Shown here: positions 11,962-23,612 of the stretch, piece after piece | Numbering within the stretch: position 1 is the stretch's first letter | How the letters are laid out: each line of letters opens with the position of its first letter | NCBI GenBank assembly: GCA_029783825.1 | Contig: JAREIK010002450.1 | Location: 2,656,039-2,720,038 of the forward strand | Direction of reading: 5' to 3' | Length of the DNA: 64,000 bases | Source of the DNA: Sapria himalayana | Taxonomy: Eukaryota > Streptophyta > Magnoliopsida > Malpighiales > Rafflesiaceae | Translations under genes and position numbers: made by a program | Notes under the pieces: generated by a model | Told to the model about the DNA's origin: nothing | Seen by the model: the letters and a program-made list of their open reading frames with translations, nothing else | Databases searched by the model: none

Positions 11962-13118
11962 ACTATTCACCATGACATCTACATACATTAACTTATTAAC
12001 GGAAGATTGATTCTGGCATTGAGAAGTGGTAGGGGATGAACCCTAGAGGATTTAGCTTGCTTGCCCACGATAATAAGAGCACAAATTACATCTTTATTTG
12101 GGCAGCTACGAACATGATGTGGCCCACTGCCAATGAAGCATATGACACTGTCTTGAAATCTTTTCCCGATTGTTTTGCCTTGGTAGTAGTCTATCTTTTA
12201 TCATCACCAGACTACTCCTTCTTCATAGGGTAAAGGTTGTCCTTCTAAGTTTTTTCTTGGTGGTTGATGAATTTTTTTATCGTCCAAAAAACTTTTTGCT
12301 ACTTGAATTGGCGAGGCTAGGTCCTGCAGATTTTGTTTTTGCCGCTCTTTCTGTCCCCACTCGTAGAGACCAACCTCAAACCTAAACACCTTGTCTTTTT
12401 TTCTCATGTCCCTATCTTCATTAGCAATGATTGAAACTACCTAACATACTTTTGCACGGACTCATTCTGTCTTAGTCTATGCAAAGCTTCTTTACCCTCG
12501 CATTCGTGTGGAGGAAAACTGTTGTCGCATTTCTCTTTTAAGATTTTCCCAATTGATGATCCGTGGATTATAAAAGGGCATCCTGATTGCTACGAAAGCA
12601 TGTTTTAGCATCACCGCCAATGAAGCTCAACCCAATTTCGACCCTGATTTGCTTCATGAGTGTTATTCGTCCAATTTAAATAAAATACAACCTCATGTCT
12701 CATTCGAAATACTCTTAATCCATGTACTTTTTGGGGCTAAATGACTTTACCTTAGTTAGACTCTTACGGCCCCGGATTGAGTCGAAGCAACTATTTTCTT
12801 CAATGTTCTAATATCTTTCTTCAAAACATCGATAACACTCTGAAACTGATCCCTCTATGAGTATATCTCTTTTCTAAACACAACCTCTGACTTAACATCC
12901 TCAAGTCTAGCCTGAAAGCATGTAAAAAGTTCATGCATTTCACCTTTAAAAGTCTGTATTTTGGCATCCATCATTTGGACTTTGGCATATATGATTTGTA
13001 TCTTGGTGTTTGCCATTGCACCATGCATGGCTATTGATTGTGCTTGGAGTTTGAGTTTAACCTCTTGATTCATACGTCGTTTCCAAAGTATTTTTCTTTT
13101 TTTATTTATGAGAACCAT
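11962..13118 (-). pseudogene. Ty3/gypsy retrotransposon gag-protease relic
   Basis: On the minus strand a plant gypsy-type gag can be followed from about 13118 downwards. It starts with a coiled-coil-like Lys/Gln-rich N-terminus (12855-13118) that reads on past a stop into SVIDVLKKDIRTLKK. A capsid region with SFIGGDAKT follows (about 12600), then the conserved block DKVFRFEVGLYEW...NLQDLA (12204-12407). Next comes a zinc-knuckle remnant, CFIGSGPHHVRSC (about 12100-12140), in which the second Cys of CX2CX3HX4C is Gly, and finally the start of the protease region, LMYVDVMVNS (11962-11991). Several stops and frameshifts are present. Reverse transcriptase and integrase were not found downstream. 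Gag forms the particle and binds element RNA; this copy cannot. Confidence 0.72.
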
Positions 13119-14722
13119 TAGTTCTCACTATGAGCTCTTCGAGTCAGTCCCCCTTTCATAACATTATCAGGAATACCAAGGACATAACCATCTTGATGAC
13201 TTAAGGAAGAGGCTATTCATTTGCATTCATGTGTAGTTACTTCTTTCAAAACGGACATATCCTATTAGATTTATATTAGACTCTAATCTCATATTATTTT
13301 TTAGAAAACATTTTCTCCATAAAATATTTATTATCTCTAGTTCCGACTTGAGAGTCGGACTAGGGAGTCTCTTCCTTCTTGTGCAAAGTTTCTCTCCTAA
13401 TCTTGATAGCACGGAAAATAAAATGGGGGATCACATTATGTTTGAAGCTCTAAAATGACCTTTTGTCGGTGGTTCTCATGGACATGAAGATATAACTCGT
13501 GTACTGTTAAAAAAGTTGCTGGTTTCCGACCCTTTTCTTAGTAGGCTTATTCTTAGTTTGAATCCACTTCTCAGTGGTTGAAAACACAATCTTCATCTCC
13601 TTGACTCGAATGCAATAATCTTCCAGAATTGTTTATGGAAAAGAACGATTCCCATGCTTCAGGTCGATCGGAATGACAATAAGGATCCGCTCCAGTGCAA
13701 TTTCCTGGAATTAAAGTACTAGTAATTGAAGGGCATCATGCCTCTAATAGCACGATGGGACTCTCCTGATTTTGCCTGTCAAATATAGTAATTTAGGTAA
13801 ACCGAGGCAACAAAAACTATGATTTTTTTTTAATCGATCCCACTTAGGATGAAATTAGAAAAAAAATGGTTGTCTGATTTGGGAACATACCAAATCTGAC
13901 TATTTCTTAACAAAAGATTCTATCCTGTATATATTTCATATTGAGTAAACTTGAATTTTTATAATGTTATGTTTCCATTTCTTGGCTTAATGTTTATCAG
14001 CAACCATCTTCGCATGTATTTCATATGTGGATGATGCTTTGCTGATCAAACCTGATCACATGTGGTAAAATGATTAATAATGGGCTGTCCATTTTTTGTT
14101 GAAGTTCTATTCCTCAAATTACTGTGGATCCAAATTTGGTGTTCTTAACCAAATGGTGCTGAATGCGCTCTCTAATAAGCCAAATTGTCATTGTTCCTAC
14201 CAATCATTGTTGTTGCATTGTTCAATATTGACATGGTGATCAAGAATTTATTTTAAAAAAGCATTCCAGGCGACAGTTGGATGGGTTTATCAGATGAAAT
14301 CATAGAATTCAATGGTGAACTACTTAGTATTTGTGTCTTTATTTTAATTGTGACCAACACAATACTGTTTTTAATCCTTGAGAGCAGGATTGCCAGATAC
14401 AATTTTGGATAAAAAGCAATTATATTGTTTAACTATCATGGTCTGATATTTCATGTATACTTTGTTGAAAGATACTATTGGTTCACTTTGAAAGTTTTTT
14501 GTTGTACTTCACTTATCTTCATCCTGCCAGCACGTGTTTTTCCTCCTGGTGAATGCTTTATGCACATGGACACGCACTTTGTAATTGGAAATGTGATACT
14601 TTTTTGATGATGGAGTAGTAATGCATGTGACACCTTTAGTTACTGCACCCTTGATAATCTATTCATGCATAATTTTTGTCTGTTGTCATTGTTCAAATTA
14701 CTGCTGCTGCTACATTTGGCAG
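13119..14722. other. Possible retrotransposon leader, then intron sequence before the first visible exon
   Basis: The first 700 bp lie upstream of the minus-strand gag and may contain its leader or LTR, but no LTR boundary or primer-binding site was identified. From about 13.8 kb on, the sequence is ordinary AT-rich intron running to the acceptor TTGGCAG at 14716-14722. No polymerase-alpha exon was seen. Confidence 0.3.
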
Positions 14723-14836
14723 GTTCAAGAAGACATGAGGAATGGGCAAGTAGCACTCGAGAAATATATCATAACAAAGACATTGACAAAGCCATTAGAA
14801 GCCTACCCTGATGCTAGAAATCAACCACATGTTCTA
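14723..14836 (+). CDS. POLA1: DNA polymerase alpha catalytic subunit, exon A (38 codons)
   Basis: The exon encodes the end of the family B DNA polymerase domain of POLA1, the enzyme that extends the primase RNA primer during replication initiation and lagging-strand synthesis in the nucleus. It reads from VQEDMRNG through EKYIITKTLTKP to AYPDARNQPHV, a segment I recognise from plant POLA1, where it follows the palm and thumb region. Acceptor TTGGCAG precedes 14723 and donor GTGAGT follows 14836; the exon is phase 0 at both ends. It joins in frame to the exon at 38808, giving the family sequence PHV-x-VALWLKQNGY across a 24-kb intron. The preceding exon was not found, so the upstream intron probably reaches past the left edge of the window. 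Confidence 0.92.
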
Positions 14837-16186
14837 GTGAGTTTTACTCAACTCCTTGTGCTTTTCAAAATTTTGGTTATTATAGTCAATTTTATTTATG
14901 ATGACAAAAAAAATAAAAATTACATATTTGGATTTTTAATTTAATTTTGAGCTTGCTGCCATTGTAATCCATTAGAAATTTGTGCGAGTCAAGGAGAGAT
15001 GAAGAAAAAAAAGAAATTAGAGATTGACAAAAAAAGATAAAAAATAAAATATTTTTTATTAAACATCACATATTCACATTGTATAAATAAAATATCTTTG
15101 CATTAAAACAAATCTAAATTATCCTTCTCTAGTTGTTGCGTACTTATTTATTATAAATATTTTACTTAGATGATAGGAAAGATACTTCTGATTATTTGAT
15201 AGTCTTCATGAAGATGTCTACTATTAGTTCGTGTGTAGAGCTGTCAAATGTACTAGGCAGCCTGTGCACAGCCTGTGGCACGACCTGACTGAGTCGTTCC
15301 TCGCCCGGCATGGCACGGTTCGAAACCTTGCCTGGACTTAGGTTGTGTTGGCTTGAGGCATGGCTCTTGTCATGCTAGGCCAGGCGATGTCGGGCTTCTT
15401 GCTTGGCCAGGAACGACTGGTCTGCCTGGCATGCCCAGTATTTTTTTTTGAAATAATATTTTATTCTTAAAAATTTACCCGCCCTACCTGGTCCACTTGG
15501 CAGGTTTTTAATAAACCTGCCACGTGTTTGGCTGAGCATGTCTGCGTATCATATCCCATGCGCACGTTGACGTGCATGCCTCCTCCCCAACAAGCAGAAG
15601 TTTTTGGACCATCTAGTCATAGTTGTGAAAGGTGCGCCTTAGGCTCTCCTAGGCTCAGGCACAGGCGAAGCGCGGCCATGGTGCCCCTCCTGGGATGAGG
15701 CGAGTCTCCTTCAAGCAGGCGCTCGGAAAATTGGAAAGGCGCGCGCTCTTTCTTAAGTGAGAAGCTTTCCACGGGCGTTCCTCCATCCAGGTAAGTTGTC
15801 TTCCTTAGATCAAAAACCAAGACAACCAGACTAAAAACTAAGAACCAGAATGCAAAAAATCCAAGCAAGAAATCAAAACCAAATCAACCCAGAAAACCCA
15901 AACCCGAAAGTCCATGTTCATACAAACCTACCCATGGTTCCTATTACCTCAATTTAAACTGTGAACCTAAAAATCTACAATTTAGCACTTGCTAGATCAG
16001 AAAATGCAAAATAATAATTTATAAGAAATATTGCATGGAACCATATCCATATCTCACTAGGCATGAGCAAAGCAGTCAGGAAGTTCATTGGAGCCCGGAT
16101 TCTTCAAACTTACAAAATCAAAAAATAAATCATTTAAAAGGAGATCAAAGTCATCTAGACTTGTACGCACATGCACTCACTCACAG

Positions 16187-16209
16187 ACACACACACACAC
16201 ACACACACA
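16187..16209. repeat. (CA)n microsatellite
   Basis: A perfect CA dinucleotide run lies inside the nested element at 15618-17810. The open frame that spans it is a by-product of the repeat. Confidence 0.9.
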
Positions 16210-16454
16210 TGAATATGGTCAACAAGTCTAAAGAAATATTAAACACTAATAGTGATCAATCATAAAGACACAAAATATTATACTAGGGAGTCATTGTGCC
16301 TTTTAAATCTATAAAACATATATAAATATACATAAATACACAAACACACACCCACATATATATGAATACACGCATCTTTAATTTAAGTGCAAAAGTTTTT
16401 TTTTGGTGATGAGAAGCAATTAAAACACTTTTTTGTAAGACATTCTACCTAATA

Positions 16455-16532
16455 CACACACACAAGCACACACACGCACACACGCACAAGCACACACACG
16501 CACAAGCATACACGCACACGCACACACACACG

Positions 16533-16568
<36 letters not shown>

Positions 16569-16569
16569 A
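16455..16569. repeat. Compound CA/CG-interrupted and (TA)n microsatellite
   Basis: A long CA-rich tract with CACACG and CACAAG variants passes into a (TA)n run at about 16544-16569. Similar CA-then-TA tracts recur at about 16922-17020 and 17150-17217 in the same element. This suggests repeated slippage or local duplication of one compound repeat. Confidence 0.88.
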
Positions 16570-16719
16570 TATATTTTCATTAAATATTAATTATAATTTT
16601 TATTTATTAATAAAATATAATCAATTAGAATATATTAAACATAAAAATCAAACTTCAAAGATTTATAGTAGGAGAGTTTTGGGAAGAATAAAATTTGTCG
16701 ACAAACTTTGAAAAAAATA

Positions 16720-16905
16720 TAATTTATGAGAGGATTTTGGGAATGATTGATTTGTAAAGAGCAAGTTTAAGGAATAATATACTTTGTAGGTATGACTTTT
16801 GGGATATTATGATTTGTGGGGAGGGAGATGGAATAGTTAGTTTAGAGGAGGGAGACTTTTGGAATAGTTGATTTGTGTTAGAGAGGACTTTAAGAATAAT
16901 GTGTA
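16720..16905. repeat. Degenerate tandem repeat, about 34-37 bp unit
   Basis: Successive segments share the pattern GACTTTTGGGAATAGTTGATTTGTG with varying spacers, seen near 16730, 16765, 16795, 16830 and 16857. Divergence between units is high. No function is evident. Confidence 0.6.
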
Positions 16906-18062
16906 AAAGTGAAAGATAATACATACACACACACACATATATATATATATATACACAAATACACATACACATGCATATATATATATAAATATTTAAACAC
17001 ACACATACACACACACATATATATTGAAAACAAAATGTGAATGGGTGATGTGTCTTCAGGCACACTTGAACAATTACTTTTAAAGGTGTCTTCACGCAAG
17101 CCTGAAGACACCATGTGGGGAGTTATGTGTAAGGGAAAAATAATACGCACGCACACACACACACACACACACATATAAACATAAATGTAACACATGCACA
17201 TATATATATATATATAAACACACATATACATTGGAAATAACATGTGCAAATGTGAAATGTAAGAGTGAACAAAAATGAATTAATCTGATTGGATTAGAAT
17301 GAAATTTTTTTGAACCTTATAATTCATTCGCCAACTTTCATTCTATGAAAGGTATCAGTCTTCATGGGTGAGCATATTTCAATAAATAAGTTGCTTAAGA
17401 GTTTTTATAAAAAATTATGATCAGTTGTTGTGGATAAATTAGTTATTTAAATGTGTTGTGTTTAGATGATTTATGAATTTGGACAAGAGATATGTTTGCA
17501 TGTTGACATTTTTTATTGATAATTTCTATAGATTTTTAGAAATTTTGATGATAAGATTTGTTAGATTTGTCGATGTGTCTTATGATTTTTTTATGATTAG
17601 AGTGATTGTTTATGTGTTTTTATTGATTGAATTGATGTTTTTGATGATATTTGATGATAAAAAATTGTTATAATTGATTATATTTTTAAAGAATATATAT
17701 GTAAAATAGGGTGTCTTACATAAAAAATTTCATGCCTTAAGGGCACCTTGTGCCTTAAGGCTCCTGGAGGTCTTTGCTCCTTAGTGTGTCTTGCGCCTTT
17801 CACAACTATGCATCTATAAGCTTCAGTACTTTTTCTCGTTTAGTTTCCAATGCTACAAAAAAATAGAAATTTGTTGATGATCAAGGTTGCTAGATTCACT
17901 TCTAATAGCTAAGGCATAAGATTTGATGGCTTACTGGTTTTTGTTCTATTTAAAAATTTTAAAACATTGAAATATATATATATATATATATTAAATCTAA
18001 TTAAATAGGATTTGAGATTTGATTTTTTCATTCAAATCAAATCTTTTTTATTTCTCACTTTT

Positions 18063-18068
<6 letters not shown>

Positions 18069-18094
<26 letters not shown>

Positions 18095-18096
18095 TC
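18069..18096. repeat. (CT)n microsatellite
   Basis: A pure CT dinucleotide run lies in the pyrimidine-rich region corresponding to the 5' part of the hAT-2 interior. The same position in the other hAT copies is also CT-rich (about 5700 and 29250), which may be where this repeat was seeded. Confidence 0.9.
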
Positions 18097-18613
18097 TTTG
18101 TCTCAATTTTCTCTCTCTAAAGGCTAAAGCTAAAACTTATAATTTAGCTTTAGAATTTTTTTGTAAAGCTTAAAAAATGTGGACCATGGACGTGGATGGC
18201 AGAAAAATTGGGTATGATGCGGATTGTGATTTTTCTCTTTCCATTAACTTTAATAATGCTAATTAGTTGTTTTTTTAAAATTTTTTAGTTTTTTTATTTT
18301 AATAATATTAATTAATTTTAAATTTGGAAATTCGAATATAATTCAACAACTAGAAAAATTAGAAATAATAAATAGTAAATTTAATGATAATGAAATTAAT
18401 ATTAATATAGACGTAGATAATATTAATAATGATAATTCTACAGAAATGTCTGAGGCTGAAATCATGTTTTTTTTTCATGGCATCGATTCAAACTCAAACA
18501 TATAAAAAATAAAAAATTAAAAAATATATATATAGTATGAACTCATTTTAATATAGTACAAAATAAAAATGTTAGGCGTGTCAATGAAGAATCAGCATAA
18601 TATAGGTATTGTA

Positions 18614-18616
<3 letters not shown>

Positions 18617-18666
<50 letters not shown>

Positions 18667-18679
18667 GTATATATGTATG

Positions 18680-18724
<45 letters not shown>

Positions 18725-18725
18725 G

Positions 18726-18756
<31 letters not shown>

Positions 18757-18765
18757 GTATATATG

Positions 18766-18801
<36 letters not shown>

Positions 18802-18890
18802 TATGTATGTATGTATGTATATATGTATGTATGTATATATATATATATATATATGTACATATGTATGTATATATGTATGTACGTATGTAT
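18617..18890. repeat. Compound (TA)n/(TATG)n microsatellite, about 270 bp
   Basis: Blocks of TA alternate with blocks of TATG or GTAT, giving about six to eight alternations. Because the unit has no stop codon in several frames, it produces long open frames of Tyr, Ile, Met, Cys and Val on both strands; these are not proteins. It lies within the hAT-2 remnant, just after the segment matching the start of the transposase. Confidence 0.97.
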
Positions 18891-19557
18891 GAGTGGGAGT
18901 GGGCACAAAAAGAGCCATGTTGTGTTGATTATTATATTTAAAAAAATATGATATTTTAGATCCTAGACAAACCTAACTCAGTGGTGTGATCTTTGAGATT
19001 GTATTTAGTTCAGTTTCGATATTGACTTTTTTCATATAATGCAACGAGTTAGGGAGGGAAATTAGTATCGTGCAAACCTATTATTAGCATGCATATCATA
19101 GAATTTTTAGGTCCACATGTATAAATGATAAAGAAAAATATTATTGTTAGAAAAACAAATAATAATTAATAAATTTAGGTAATATAGTAGCGTAAAATCT
19201 ATGACGTCTAATATATGAATTTGTCATTATGATGTATCTTTTGAATATCTTATTATCCACAATATAAATTCTAAATGAATATTTAATAAAAAGATTCTAT
19301 GATTTTTAGAGATTTCTTAATCTCATGATTATCTTATTATATATAAGTATATGATGAGAATCTTTAGAGAATATAATATTTAAAATAGGGGTCGGGCTCG
19401 GGGGACACCCGACACGGGACGAACCCGTGCCAGTGTGCCGTGCCACGGGCACCGAACCATGTTGGGTCAGGCACGAGATTTTTCCGTGCCAGGCCGGCCC
19501 AGGCATGGCCGAACCGTGCATGATGCCAGGTTTAGCCCGGCCTGGTTGACACCTCTA

Positions 19558-20472
19558 TGAGAAAAGTACAAAAATAATATTATAAACCGCCTCTCACTTT
19601 AACTTTGTGCTCAACAAAAAATTAAATATTCAGCTAATAACATCTATCCATGATCCCTGAAAGATATTCCAAGCTTTAGAGACTTATTCATAAATCTCTT
19701 TAATTGCATATTATATATTCAATATAATTATTTTTAGGTAGTTACTCTTTCCTATGGTTCTCATATAAATTAGAAAAATCGGATCAAAAGTAAAATTAAT
19801 ATGTAAATTAATGAGAATATCTAATGGAAGACAACCTAAAAGCTAACTTTTACAAGAATATCAAATACATATCTCTGTCGTTAAAAAATTAAATCTCTCA
19901 TATAATAATCTGCCTCTATGCCAAGTAAGTACCATCTATCAAAACCTTTTATTTGAATCTGTACTAAAAAATATTCATTAAATTAAATGATTCATAACTC
20001 ACTATCTTTCATTATTAAATTATTATTTAAGTAGATAATTAACAAAATTATTGTTCTAATAGTACTCTGAAAAAATTAGAAAAAAATTAGTAACATATAA
20101 ATATATACCCCAAATAAAGTGACTACTTGTAAAAATTTGAAAAACCAAACTTTCAATAATTATTTAATATTATACAATACCTTCTGAAATTTAGAAATTG
20201 TATTTAACTATGATACTTGATAACTAAGTGATTATTTCATATATACATCATACCCAAAATCATCATAAAAAAATATATTCTTCACAACTAATTATTATAT
20301 CTTTTAACTATAAGATACTGCAATAAAAATAAAAATTCATATTAAATTCATTTTAGCCATTATAAAAGGAGTGTTCTTTTAGTCTACACAAAATATATTC
20401 ATGAATACCATCCCTACATATCTTACCTTAAGGCAAACTACCTTCCTATTTGGGGCTTAAGCATGTATTTAT
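19558..20472 (-). mobile_element. Copia pol relic, minus strand (fragment)
   Basis: The right half (about 20100-20450) repeats, with heavy divergence, segments seen at 25740-25930, 41290-41700 and 61640-61950. The shared landmarks are AAATATATTCTTCAC, a TAGTCTACACAAAATAT-like block and a CTACCTTCCTATTT-like block. In the 61-kb copy this segment decodes on the minus strand to a damaged copia reverse-transcriptase region. No open frame survives. The left part is AT-rich without recognisable features. Confidence 0.45.
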
Positions 20473-21444
20473 ATTGGGAGATACACATGTAATTTTAGTT
20501 GGTAATTTAGTTATAATTGTAATTTGTAATTAGTTTTGTGAAAGATACAGCTGCAATTAGAAATACTAGTTAGCTGCAATTGTAATTTATAATTAGTATT
20601 CTGATTGCTATGAATTTCCTGAATTCTAAAGCCATATTTTATGCAATCTTATTTGTTTCTTCATTTTTGTATTAACCAAAAAGTTAATCCATATACTCTC
20701 TTCTGATAATGTGTACATAATAAGACTAATTAATAAGAAATTAATCATGATCTCATATTCTGCAACAGGGTATCTGAACCCTATGCTATTTTTTTTGGGG
20801 CTGATTTTTCCTAGGTTTCAGTTGTTTCTCAAGAATCGTTGCTGATGTTGTTTCCTCTTCTTCACTGGTGTTCATTGCAGTTCCTACCCTTCTTAGGCCT
20901 TCATTGTCGCTGCTGTTTCTTTTGATCATCATCATTTAATAGTCATGACTGAGACCAAACCCATCAATCTTCTCAATCTTAAGAAAATAATTTTTAGCAT
21001 ATAAATGCAGCCCGAATTTATGAGATTAAGGTCAGAGCTGGTGATATCAAATAGGGGGACAAAACTGTGACTGAGTATGTTATTTCCCTTAAAAACTTAT
21101 GACATGAACTCCATCACTATCGAGTCATTGATATGAAGTGTTCTGAAAACATTGCAATTTGAAGAAATACAAAAAAAAAAACTCCTCGAAAACAAACCCT
21201 AATCATCACTGTGATTCCTAAAAAAAGCTTATCTTGCATGCTCAATGGTTCTCTCTAGCAAGTTTCTACTCTCTTGTGCATTACATACCTCAAAAAATGT
21301 GTTTTGAGAACTCTTAGTTAATAGATTCAGGAGCTATTGATCACATGAACTATTCATCACACCTTTTTAGTACCTAAAAATTGTGTCCAAGTTGTAGGAA
21401 AACTTCTATAGCAAATGGTTCTCTTTCCAAGCAAAAAGTATGCG
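20473..21444 (+). mobile_element. Ty1/copia relic: LTR, primer-binding site, gag and protease fragments
   Basis: The LTR-like segment runs from about 20473 (similar to TGTTGGGAGATAC) to CTGCAACA at 20767. GGTATCTGAACC follows at 20769, a mutated form of the copia primer-binding site TGGTATCAGAGCC, complementary to initiator tRNA-Met. A gag relic follows at 21007-21164 with the recognisable plant copia block KTVTEYVISLKNL. The protease motif DSGAIDHM is at 21324-21347 (usual form DSGATDHM). Stops and deletions are present. A hAT end at 21445 interrupts the element and the rest of pol is missing. Confidence 0.7.
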
Positions 21445-21625
21445 TAAAAGTGTCAAACAAACCGAATGAACCGAGCACGATCTGCAATATGGCGCAATTC
21501 AGCCATCCCTCACCCGACATGGTCCAAAATCATGCCTAGTCATGAATCATGCCAACTCATGGCACGGCTCGTGCCATGATGGGCTGGGGTGAGCAGTGCC
21601 TTGTGTCAGGCCATGAAGAATAGAA
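21445..21625. mobile_element. hAT end fragment inserted in copia relic
   Basis: The left end reads TAAAAGTGTCAAAC, a two-base variant of the hAT terminus. About 170 bp of GC-rich subterminal sequence with GGCACGG and CGTGCC motifs follows. No right terminal repeat or target duplication was found, so the right boundary is approximate. Confidence 0.55.
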
Positions 21626-23500
21626 TAGGTTGGAATTGTAAGTTCTATGTTCAAATAAGCAAACATTTATAGGTATCTTAGTGTATTATGATGATGTGTA
21701 AAAATAAAATGAGAGCAATTATAAATTGAATTCATAATTTTATAATTTTGATATATTTTAATGAATAGTTATGAAATTGATATCTTTTTAAATGTGTTTA
21801 CTTAAGCAGATAGCACATAAAGTCTTGTATAATTTTGACATTTATTTTTCATCAAAACTCTATTTAATTATTCGTACAATGATTATAACAAACAATTAAA
21901 TAGGGGTAAATGTCAATGCCAACGAAATAATAATCAAGAATTACTAATGTCAATGTCGGAACTTTATAATAACATCATGACTGGTAAAGTTAGATAGCAT
22001 AATAAATTGACATAATTATCATTATAAAAAAATATATCATTTTTAGTAATTCAGATAGCATTGAATTTAATAAATCTTTCCAAATCTAATAACCAAGTCT
22101 TATTAATTTTTTTGAAAATAAATAATTATATTTGAATTTTCACATATATCTTTTTTTAGCCACAAAAATACAAAGTAAGAAGTTAAGTCAATCTCTCTTT
22201 AAATATGTAGTGGAATAAATTAAAAAACAACTAGAGTTGAATGAAGCATATGATATATGTTTTGGGGAAAATAAAATAGAAATAAGCGAGAATGTCTCAA
22301 ATTATCATTACAATATGACTTATTATGCTTGAAAAAATAATTTTTATTATGAATATTATGACACCTAATATTAACTCTATTAACAACTGAATAAGAATTA
22401 TGAAAGTTTAAGTTATGAAAGCCACAAAGAAATAATACTTTATGAATCTCAACCAAATCATATTTGTCAACTAAGCTTAAAAAAATCAAAGATAATTGAA
22501 AATAGATAATATTATTAAAGATCAAAAGTTAAGATAACTAAAGGAGAAATATATAATTATGGATTAAAAAAAATCCAAAGAAAATACTATATCAGGAATT
22601 CTTGTGGCTAATACTAAAATTACAATGATTGAAAATCTAAAAAAGAAATGATCTCAATTATTCAAGAAGATTTTGATGCGAGTGCTAAAATCTCTGTGAT
22701 AAATACAAAGATACTTGTGACAAAAAAACTAGAAGAGAAAATTGAATATACGACCTCATTATTCATGAAAAAAAAATTGAAATGAGTAATAAAATTTTCA
22801 TAACAAATACATAGAGACTTATGGTAGAAAATCGTAAAAATAAAATTGAAGATACAACCTCAATTATTCAAGAAAATAAAAATATATGGACAAAATTTCT
22901 ACCGCTAATATGAAGATACTTATAATAGAAAAGATTGAATAATAAATCAAAGTAACTGCTTCAATTCAACAAGAATAAGATAAAATGAACCCTAAAATTT
23001 TAGTAGTTAAAATAGAAAAAATTATAGATAAGTTTTAGCAAGAAGCTAAAAAACAAGATTCTTAATAATGTCAAAGTTAGAATAAAAACAAAGGTGCAAC
23101 CCCACAATGCTATTTTTTCAAATTAGTGTATCGAGATAATCATTTATCCAGCATCAAAAACTAATACTAAAAGTTTAAGATAAAAATAAGTAAAATAATA
23201 TATTGAAAGACATTTATTTATTGAAATAATCATACCAAGTATAAATAGTTGTTTGGGAATGAATAATTATTTTAGTATATGAGTTTTTTTATTATTTAAT
23301 TACAAAATATTTGTAGATTTTTGATATTTATGATATTATGTAGACATGAAAAAAAAATTATGAGTTGATTTCATAATTTTAGAATTATAATGAATTTTAA
23401 TGAATGATCATGAAATAAATAAAATTTTGAAGGTATTTAATTGTGAGGATAACACATAAATTCTTGCAAGGTTTCATAATTTTATTTTTTTTATCATGAC
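21626..23500. other. AT-rich sequence, no gene recognised
   Basis: The sequence is very AT-rich with runs of A and T. It shows no intact frame, exon or transposon terminus. Loosely repeated phrases such as ATTATTCAAGAA and ATACAAAGATACTT between 22640 and 22930 suggest old local duplication. Confidence 0.4.
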
Positions 23501-23509
23501 GTATCCTAG

Positions 23510-23612
23510 TCGTATCTGTATCCTAGTTTTTTAGAATTTGTCGTGTCCTCGTATCTTGCCGTGTCGTATCTCCGTGTCCGTATCCGTGTCCGTATCTGTG
23601 TCCGTGCAACAT
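23510..23612. repeat. CGTATC/CGTGTC short repeat tract
   Basis: The tract is built from alternating CGTATC and CGTGTC hexamers, such as CGTGTCCGTATCCGTGTC, and ends CGTGCAACATAGG. It is much richer in C and G than its surroundings. Similar ends occur in plant repeats, but I cannot assign the family. Confidence 0.7.

Larger units (their letters stand above)
15618..17810. mobile_element. AGTTGTGAAAGG-ended DNA transposon nested in hAT-2 (2,193 bp)
   Basis: The outer ends are perfect 10-bp inverted repeats: CATAGTTGTG (15618) and CACAACTATG (ending 17810). Similarity extends inward as GAAAGGTGCGCCTTAGG on the left and its imperfect complement on the right. Candidate 8-bp flanks are CATCTAGT (15610-15617) and CATCTATA (17811-17818), 6 of 8 identical. 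No transposase is recognisable. The interior carries CA/TA microsatellites, a degenerate minisatellite (about 16720-16905) and an 11-bp inverted repeat (17051-17061 with 17100-17110). Its right part recurs in inverse orientation in the small element at 41346-41630. Superfamily assignment to hAT is tentative. Confidence 0.7.
15236..19557 (+). mobile_element. Damaged hAT element with nested insertions (hAT-2)
   Basis: The left end reads TAGAGCTGTCAAAT (15236) followed by GC-rich subterminal sequence similar to that at 45203. After the nested element at 15618-17810, the interior resumes with sequence matching the BED and transposase region of the other hAT copies (18000-19385, for example the AGGCGTGTCAATGAAGAA block at about 18575). 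The right end is GTTGACACCTCTA, ending at 19557. No matching duplication was seen (TTCGTGTG on the left, TGAGAAAA on the right). Most of the transposase after the first catalytic region is missing: at about 19386 the sequence jumps into the GC-rich right end. It is either a deletion derivative or a truncated copy with a small hAT inserted at 19386-19557. Confidence 0.65.

Noticed and set aside
16724..17249. Minus-strand open frames of about 120 codons
   Set aside because: They run through CA/TA microsatellites in the nested element and have no domain or codon structure.
18543..18951. Several open frames over 100 codons on both strands
   Set aside because: They translate only the TA/TATG microsatellite into Tyr/Ile/Met/Cys/Val repeats.
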